Shown here: positions 58,287-64,000 of the stretch, piece after piece
Layout: each line of letters starts with the position of its first letter
Position numbering within the stretch: the first letter of the stretch is position 1
Translations under genes and position numbers: made by a program
Assembly: GCF_028389875.1 (NCBI RefSeq)
Contig: NC_084666.1
Span: 34,566,308-34,630,307, forward strand
Direction: 5' to 3'
Length of the DNA: 64,000 nucleotides
Source of the DNA: Rhea pennata
Taxonomy: Eukaryota; Chordata; Aves; Rheiformes; Rheidae
The notes under the pieces: generated by a model
What the model saw: only the letters and a program-made list of their open reading frames with translations
Databases searched by the model: none
What the model was told of the DNA's origin: nothing

Positions 58287-61200
58287 GCTACAAAAGTATG
58301 TTTGCTTTCAAGCCAGCTCAGTTCCCAATCCTGTCCACTGTAAAGCTACACAAATAGTTGAGTCTGCACAGAGGAAAAATGCTGTCAAGAGAGAGTTAGC
58401 TTAAGCCAACGTAGCAGCAGAGTATGATCCACAGCCTCAGAATCTGTATCACCCTTTTATGGAAGAAGCTAAAGACATCCTCCGTTCGTTCTCCATATCT
58501 GTTCCTATCTAGCAAACCACCTTATAAACAAGGAAATAATTCCATGAGAAACAGCTGCCTTTGTACATACATTTATCCAGTAAAAACATCTGGAAACTGA
58601 TCTTCCTTTGGAACTTGTCATTCTACAGTTTATACTCTCTTCCTGAGGCCTGGAATATGTACTCTTTTAGTGACTTTCTCTTTTCTAGGTTAGGTTTTAC
58701 CTCCATAGCTAGTTCACCTATCCCCACAGCAGAAATGATCTCCCTGTAATCTGACCAGTCAACTACATACTTGTGCCATATGACTCATTTTTCTCATCAA
58801 AACCTTTAATTTGAGATTAGGTATCACATTCACCTTGACTGCATGTCCCAGCTTAGAAGGGTTCCAGTCACTGGCCCTCAGCTCCTGAAACAAACAGTGG
58901 GGGACAGGGTGAGAAGGCTACCCCAGGTACCACACACATACAATGTGGCCCACCCAGTCCCATTTGGAAATGAATGCCAAGACCATCCTCTGGCACACAT
59001 TAATCTCCACTACCTACACAGACAGATTGGGACTGTGCAACATCAGCTCAGCTGAGATATTTCTCCCAGCTTTGTTAGCTGCAGAAGTCCTGGTCTGATG
59101 AGCTCTCTGAAAAGCCTCTGTGTCCCAAGACACAGGAGAACAGTGGCAGCTTGGAGGTCTTAAAAGTTTTAGCTGAAATACTCTTTATTGCACAAAATAC
59201 CGTAATTTGTTTCTGTATTGGTTTATATTGTCTCTGTTTGCTGCTTTGGTTAAAATAGCTTTGCTATTGCGCATACAGACTGGACTGCTTTTGCTTATTT
59301 ACTTTCATTGAGTGCATTCCTAGCTCTTCCCTACAATGCAACTCTGTCTGTATCCCACCATTTTCTCCTTGTAATTTTTAATTTTGCTTTGTCTCTGTAT
59401 TTTCAGTAGATTTTGCTTTCTTGCCAAAATGTGTAATCTGATAAATTTAATTCACAAAGCCTGGTAAATTCCAACCTTCATTTTTAAAGTTGCATTGAGT
59501 CTTCTTCTACTACACTTTTTCTCATATTTGATCGTCATTAAAATTTGATATTGAATTATGGATTCCACAAGCTCTTCCCAGCTGGCTCAACAGCATAAAA
59601 AATGTTAAGAATGCCTCATAAATTTCTCCACTTTTTTGTCACTTAAAATTGGTATCTTTTGAAAGGTTTGTTCTTTCTTGGACTTCACTACTCCTCAAAT
59701 TAAGTAATACAGTGTCATAACTGATGGCTTGTCCTTACTCACGTAATTGCATGCTGCTAAACAAACCTATCTTTCAGAATCATGACTACTCATTTCCTCA
59801 TTTTACTTCACAGTGCTTCCTGATGGAATTCTTAAATTTTGTCCAATCATTGCTGCATTTCTGGAAAGTTTCATATGCATTGATTTTTCAGCAGCAGCTG
59901 CTCTATTTTATCTACTTCTGCCTTTCCTTTCTCTGTTTCGCAACGTTTTTTTCTGCTTTTGTCAGAGTGTCTTTTACGTAGATTTTGGGTGTTTTTTAAT
60001 GAGACACCCACTGTGCTGAGGCTCGCAATTAAGGTAAGTCTTTTATCATAAAAAACAGTTAACTAAAAATATTACAGAAAAGAGTTCATGAGGGAAGAAA
60101 AGATAGCTACATATACCTTTGTTGGCTTCTAACACAACACTGACCAACTCAAACCAGCTAAACCAGAATTCTTCATTAGCCCACTGCCGTTACCATTTCA
60201 TGCAGTGCTCAACTGCCTGGCACTTCTTTTCGCGCTTGGAAGTCTTCCTTGTGCATTGTGAAAGAAGTCCAAAGAAACCCAGTGTGTTTATTTTCTAGTA
60301 TTTATTATTGTTTTTGTTGCTGGAGAATTGCAGACAAACAAAGGGCTTCTTGTGGGTCCACTTCTGAACATCTACTAATAAAACAAAGTGCACAATACGA
60401 TTTATTCAAAACTACACAAGGTATTGGTCTTGTTTCAGATAAATAAATCAGAATTTTACATCAATCATATTATTTGCAGGTGAAGACTTCCCTATCTTCT
60501 CCTGTTGTGTCAAATTTGGGATTAATCTGTTCTCTCTATTTAGAAAGCCATTTTATTTTCAGTTTTCAAATAGCTGACCTTTTTTATTTAAGCACAAATA
60601 GGAACTGAGAACTCCAGCAGGCTTTTGCTGTTGTTGAGTTGTTGCTGCTCTTGCTGACTTTTTTGGAAGCCAAGAAAATCATAATGCAGAAATACGAGGA
60701 ACAGCCTTCACAGCACATCCTCTGATGGTGTGGACAGGCAACAGAATAGCATGAGGAAACTCTTCCAAGTTCTTTTTCCAAGATTTCCAGTCTTTTTCAG
60801 ATTCAGTATTTTGAGAAATTTCCAGAGTTTGGATAGTTTTTACTAGAACAAGGAAAGAACTGAGCCTGAGAAGTTTTACATTCGTTTAGATAGTGAACCA
60901 TTCTTACATCACCATTTCCCTTTGGCAGCAAGACCTCCTGATTTTTTCCAGATTTTCCATGGTATAATATAGTCTTTTACCACTTAAAAACAGTTCTAAA
61001 TGATCTTTAATAAAAAAGCCCAATGTAAAAAAGCCATATTGGATTTGCTTGCATATCCTAAGAACAAACTGAAATCATAACTCAAAATATCAAAAAAATG
61101 TTAAAACACTTTTGAAACGTTAAGAACTTTCTCTGCCAGTTACTCCCCCAGTAAAAGCTTCTGACTCTAGTCTTGTTTGCAGAGGAGTATTGAAGAAACA

Positions 61201-61645
61201 CCTTTGAAGTCCACAGAGTCACTAATGTCACGGTAGGATCCAAAATAAACAAAAACTATTAGGTAGAGGAAAAACCACTGTGGCATATTTTATATTCTAT
61301 TAATTGTGGACCATGACCATAGGCCAAGGCTTTATTTTTTCCCCTTATGAGGCCACAAAAATGAAAAAAAAATATAATACTGGATTGGAGAGTAAGTAGC
61401 TAAATATAATATTTGCATGTTTGTTGCCATTGTTGTGTAATACTCCTAGACTAATTCCAGCCACTGAACTCTTCAGCTGTCCATCAACAGGTGTAAGACG
61501 GGTTCAATAACCTTAAAAACACGTAAGAACTATTTAGAGAGCCTGAAAACCTTGACTACTACAGCTGTGCCATTCTTAAGGATTGAGGATCAGGGTCCCA
61601 ACTTGACTCATATCTACATAATTGGAAACTATTCTTCCATAATGA

Positions 61646-61741
61646 TGTTGATATTTATCAACATTATTCATATACTATCAATTGATATTATTATTAATAT
61701 TATTGATAATGCCAACATTATTATGTTGATATTTATCAACA
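61646..61741. repeat. AT-rich region bounded by two identical 18-bp palindromes
   Basis: TGTTGATATTTATCAACA (8-bp inverted arms around TT) occurs at 61646-61663 and again at 61724-61741. The 12-bp palindrome TATCAATTGATA and several ATTATT/AATAAT arms lie between. The whole stretch could fold into a large cruciform. No element family was recognised. Confidence 0.85.
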
Positions 61742-62668
61742 TCTTATCAACGTGTTTACCTCAGTCTGTTGAATTATAATCTGCTGCTGCTGTAAGTACA
61801 TGTGCAGTCTTCTAGGATAAAAACTGTATGATGAAATGTCCCATGACAGAGTAAAAAAAAAATCAAAAATTTCTTCAGCATCTCCCACTGCTAAGGCTAG
61901 TTAGCAAAGTATGATATGTATTTATCCACTTTCTTTATCCTTATTTATTAAAAGAGAAATAGCTACACACAATTTGAATATAGAATAAAAATTTTCAGGT
62001 TGAATTGATCCTTCATGAGTAAATTCCACCAATCAGATGTCTAACTTTTATGTAATACTGGATTTAAAAAATATGTAACTTTCCCTAATTAGCTTTGTTA
62101 TACAATCATTAGCTTAACATCTTGATCCAGATAAAGCTTAAAATTTAATTAGCTTTATGCCTGGTAGTACTGGTTCCTTAAAGAATGTTGAAGATCTATG
62201 CAGCTGCTTTTGTCACCAAACATTTCCCATATACATGAAGCTAGAAATGTTACAGATGCTTTATGAGGAGGCTTTTACCTGGCTTAACAATCTACACCCA
62301 AAACACCCGAGTCATTCAATTATGAGTAGTCTTTTAGTGGGTCTGTTCACATGAATACAGGTTACTGATAATGAATGTCTGCTTTATTACTTCAAGTAGG
62401 TATCACAGAAAACAGGAAACACTAACAACAAATATTGTTCATGTATGTGTCAGGACTTCAGCTATTTTGGGAGGGAATCTTTTTTTCATGCAAGGGTGTG
62501 ACTTCCTTGACACAACTTGTTTAAATTAAACACTATATGGCAGAATATTACATAAAAATGTAAATGACAATCGTTCTCAAAAGAGGCTGTACAAAAGCAA
62601 GACCACCTACAGCGAGAACCCAGGGAGATCTGTGCCACGAAAATAATAATAAAAAAGAGAGAGAGAGA

Positions 62669-63445
62669 ATCACAGAACCAGTAAGGTTGGAAGGGACCTC
62701 TGGAGATCATCTAGTCCACCCTCCCTGCTCAAGCAGGGAGCATGGTAGACAGGGTTGCATCCAGGCGGGCCTTGAATCTCTCCAGAGAAGGAGACTCCAC
62801 AACCTCTCTGGGCAACCTGGTCCAGTGCTCTGTCACTCTCACAGGGAAGAAATTCCTCCTCACAGTCAGGCGGAACTGCCTGTGCTTCAATTTCTGCCCA
62901 TTGCCTCTAGTCCTGTCACAGGGGACAACTGGAAAGAGTTTGTCCCCGTCCTCTTGACATCTTCCCTTCAGGTACTTATCCACATTGATAAGATCCCCCC
63001 TCAGTCTTGTCTTCCCCAGGCTGAAGAGGCCCAGCTCTCTCAGCCGTTCCTCATAGGGCAGGGGCTCCAGCCCTCTGATGATCTTCATAGCCCTACGCTG
63101 GACTCTCTCCAGTAGCTCCATGTCTCTCTGGTACTGGGGAGCCCAGAACCAGACACAGTACTCGAGATGAGGCCTCCCCAGGGCTGAGTAGAGGGGCAGG
63201 ATCACCTCCCTCGACCTGCTGGCAACACTCTTCCCAATGCACCCCAGGAGACCATTGGCTTTCTTGGCCACAAGGGCACATTGCTGGCTCATGGTCAGCT
63301 TGTCATCCACCAGCACTCCCAGGTCCTTCTCTGCAGAGCTGCTCTCCAGAAGGTCAGCCCCCAGCTGAAAACACTTGGCACACAACATTTCCTTCAGACT
63401 TCCCTTGCCAGACCCAGCCTGCAGAGCCAGACCAAGCACCTGAAT
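62669..63445 (-). mobile_element. CR1 LINE, 5'-truncated, with unbroken C-terminal ORF2 frame
   Basis: On the - strand, from about 63439 to the stop near 62729, 236 codons are open. They encode the C-terminal part of the CR1 reverse-transcriptase polyprotein: [27 protein letters not shown]-type [63 protein letters not shown] and [17 protein letters not shown]. After the stop comes the hallmark 3' UTR (GGACTAGATGATCTCCAGAG, then GTCCCTTCCAACC) and a CTGTGATTCTC end near 62669, followed by a (CT)n stretch. The N-terminal RT core and endonuclease are absent, so the copy cannot move by itself. The lack of stops or frameshifts over about 700 bp suggests a fairly young insertion. Confidence 0.95.
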
Positions 63446-63479
63446 GAAAACAGGCTTAACTCATTCCCAGGCAGCAGGG

Positions 63480-64000
63480 GAGGGGTTTAACGGTCAGGCG
63501 CCGTCAAAAGCGGCAGCCAGCGGAGCCAGTGCCCCCATCTGCCGTCTTGCCTCGAGCATTCACCTCCCCGCCTTCCTCCGCGGCTGGGAAAGCGCCGGAG
63601 CGCCAGTGCTGCCAATGCTGCCGCTGCCGTCGCGCACGGCCGCGGCTCCAACCGCCGCTGGCGCGCGGGGAGCTCGCGCGCAGCTGCAGGAGAGGGCGCG
63701 GGCGGCGCCAGGCGCCTCCCGCTTATTCGCCGGGAGAACGGTTACCCGGCAACGCCGACGCGCCAGGGGGCGGGGGCGCAGCGCGCTGAGACCGTTGGCG
63801 CGGAAGGGCCGGTGCGGGCGGGCGCGCGCGCGCGCGCGCGGGGGGGCGGCATGCCGCGAGGCGCCGGATCTAGTGAGTGCCGTCCGCGCGGGCGGGCGAG
63901 GGGCGGCTCGGGCGGGCGCTGCCTCCTGCGGCCGTGCCCGCGGCGTTTTGCACCCTGGAGCCATTGCAGCGGCGTCACCGCCTCGAAAGGACACCGTGAG
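63480..64000. promoter_or_regulatory. CpG island, probable promoter/first exon of the next gene
   Basis: Composition changes abruptly from AT-rich to extremely G+C- and CpG-rich, with GGGCGGG Sp1-type boxes (for example near 63,890) and a (GC)n run at 63822-63840. Candidate + strand donors GTGAGT (63874) and GTGAG (63996, at the window end) suggest a first exon. By human gene order as I remember it, CCDC110 in the same orientation would come next. No peptide here can be matched, so I give no symbol. Open frames through the island on both strands are GC-driven. Confidence 0.75.
63822..63840. repeat. (GC)n dinucleotide run, Z-DNA-prone
   Basis: Alternating GCGCGC of 19 bp directly followed by a G-run (63840-63846) inside the CpG island. 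Confidence 0.9.

Larger units (their letters stand above)
50991..62660. other. Intergenic region downstream of PDLIM3, no gene supported
   Basis: AT-rich DNA with only short, unrecognised open frames. It contains a perfect 17-bp tandem duplication (51336-51369), an ACTAGT-rich short tandem array (56931-57025), an A24 tract (58263-58286) and a nested AT-rich palindromic region (61646-61741). No tRNA, snRNA or further LINE was recognised. Confidence 0.6.

Noticed and set aside
50991-62660. Search for CCDC110 or another gene between PDLIM3 and the CpG island
   Set aside because: No long coiled-coil exon or other recognisable exon is present. The next gene appears to start only at the window end.
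62742-63115. Plus-strand open frames over 62.56-63.1 kb
   Set aside because: Antisense shadow of the CR1 reverse-transcriptase frame.
63560-63994. 144-codon open frame on the - strand in the CpG island
   Set aside because: Arg/Ala/Pro-rich product of extreme GC content. Overlapping open frames exist on both strands, and no recognisable domain is present.

Overview
The window is vertebrate nuclear DNA, most likely from a bird. It is AT-rich, with small exons separated by long GT...AG introns. Recognisable interspersed repeats are few, and the two I can name are CR1 LINEs of the avian/reptilian type. Two muscle/cytoskeleton adaptor genes lie in tandem on the + strand: the 3' end of SORBS2 (ArgBP2) and the whole of PDLIM3 (ALP). 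From memory, the same SORBS2-PDLIM3 order is found at human 4q35.

Layout. 1-14736 is the 3' end of SORBS2. It holds the end of the second SH3 domain, three consecutive phase 0-0 cassette-like exons (one of 792 nt), the short linker exon, and the two exons of the last SH3 domain. The SORBS2 3' UTR runs from 14737 to about 16.7 kb, with two Pumilio-type sites and a poly(A) signal at 16674. 16.7-30.1 kb is intergenic with no supportable gene; a cluster of muscle-type transcription-factor motifs lies at 24.87-24.98 kb. PDLIM3 spans 30286-49719 in eight coding blocks plus a mutually exclusive alternative block: exon 4, or exons 5+6. Its 3' UTR probably ends between 49.9 and 51.0 kb. 51.0-62.6 kb is intergenic with only short repeats and palindromes. 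A 5'-truncated CR1 with an unbroken C-terminal reverse-transcriptase reading frame lies on the - strand at 62.67-63.44 kb. It abuts a CpG island (63.48-64.0 kb) that is probably the promoter and first exon of the next gene, which is cut by the window edge.

Biology. SORBS2 (SoHo plus three SH3 domains) and PDLIM3 (PDZ, ZM motif, LIM) are both adaptors of the actin cytoskeleton, Z-disc and adhesion sites in muscle. In both genes the visible variation is modular splicing of the linker between folded domains. All SORBS2 cassettes keep phase 0. In PDLIM3 the frame itself forces exon 4 and exons 5+6 to be mutually exclusive.

Limits. Exon borders were placed by splice consensus, reading phase and remembered protein families. 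No transcript, alignment or repeat library was available. I see no novel multi-gene system here. The best leads are the large SORBS2 cassette, the twin hairpins in a PDLIM3 intron, the splice signals around PDLIM3 exon 5, and the CR1/CpG-island junction.
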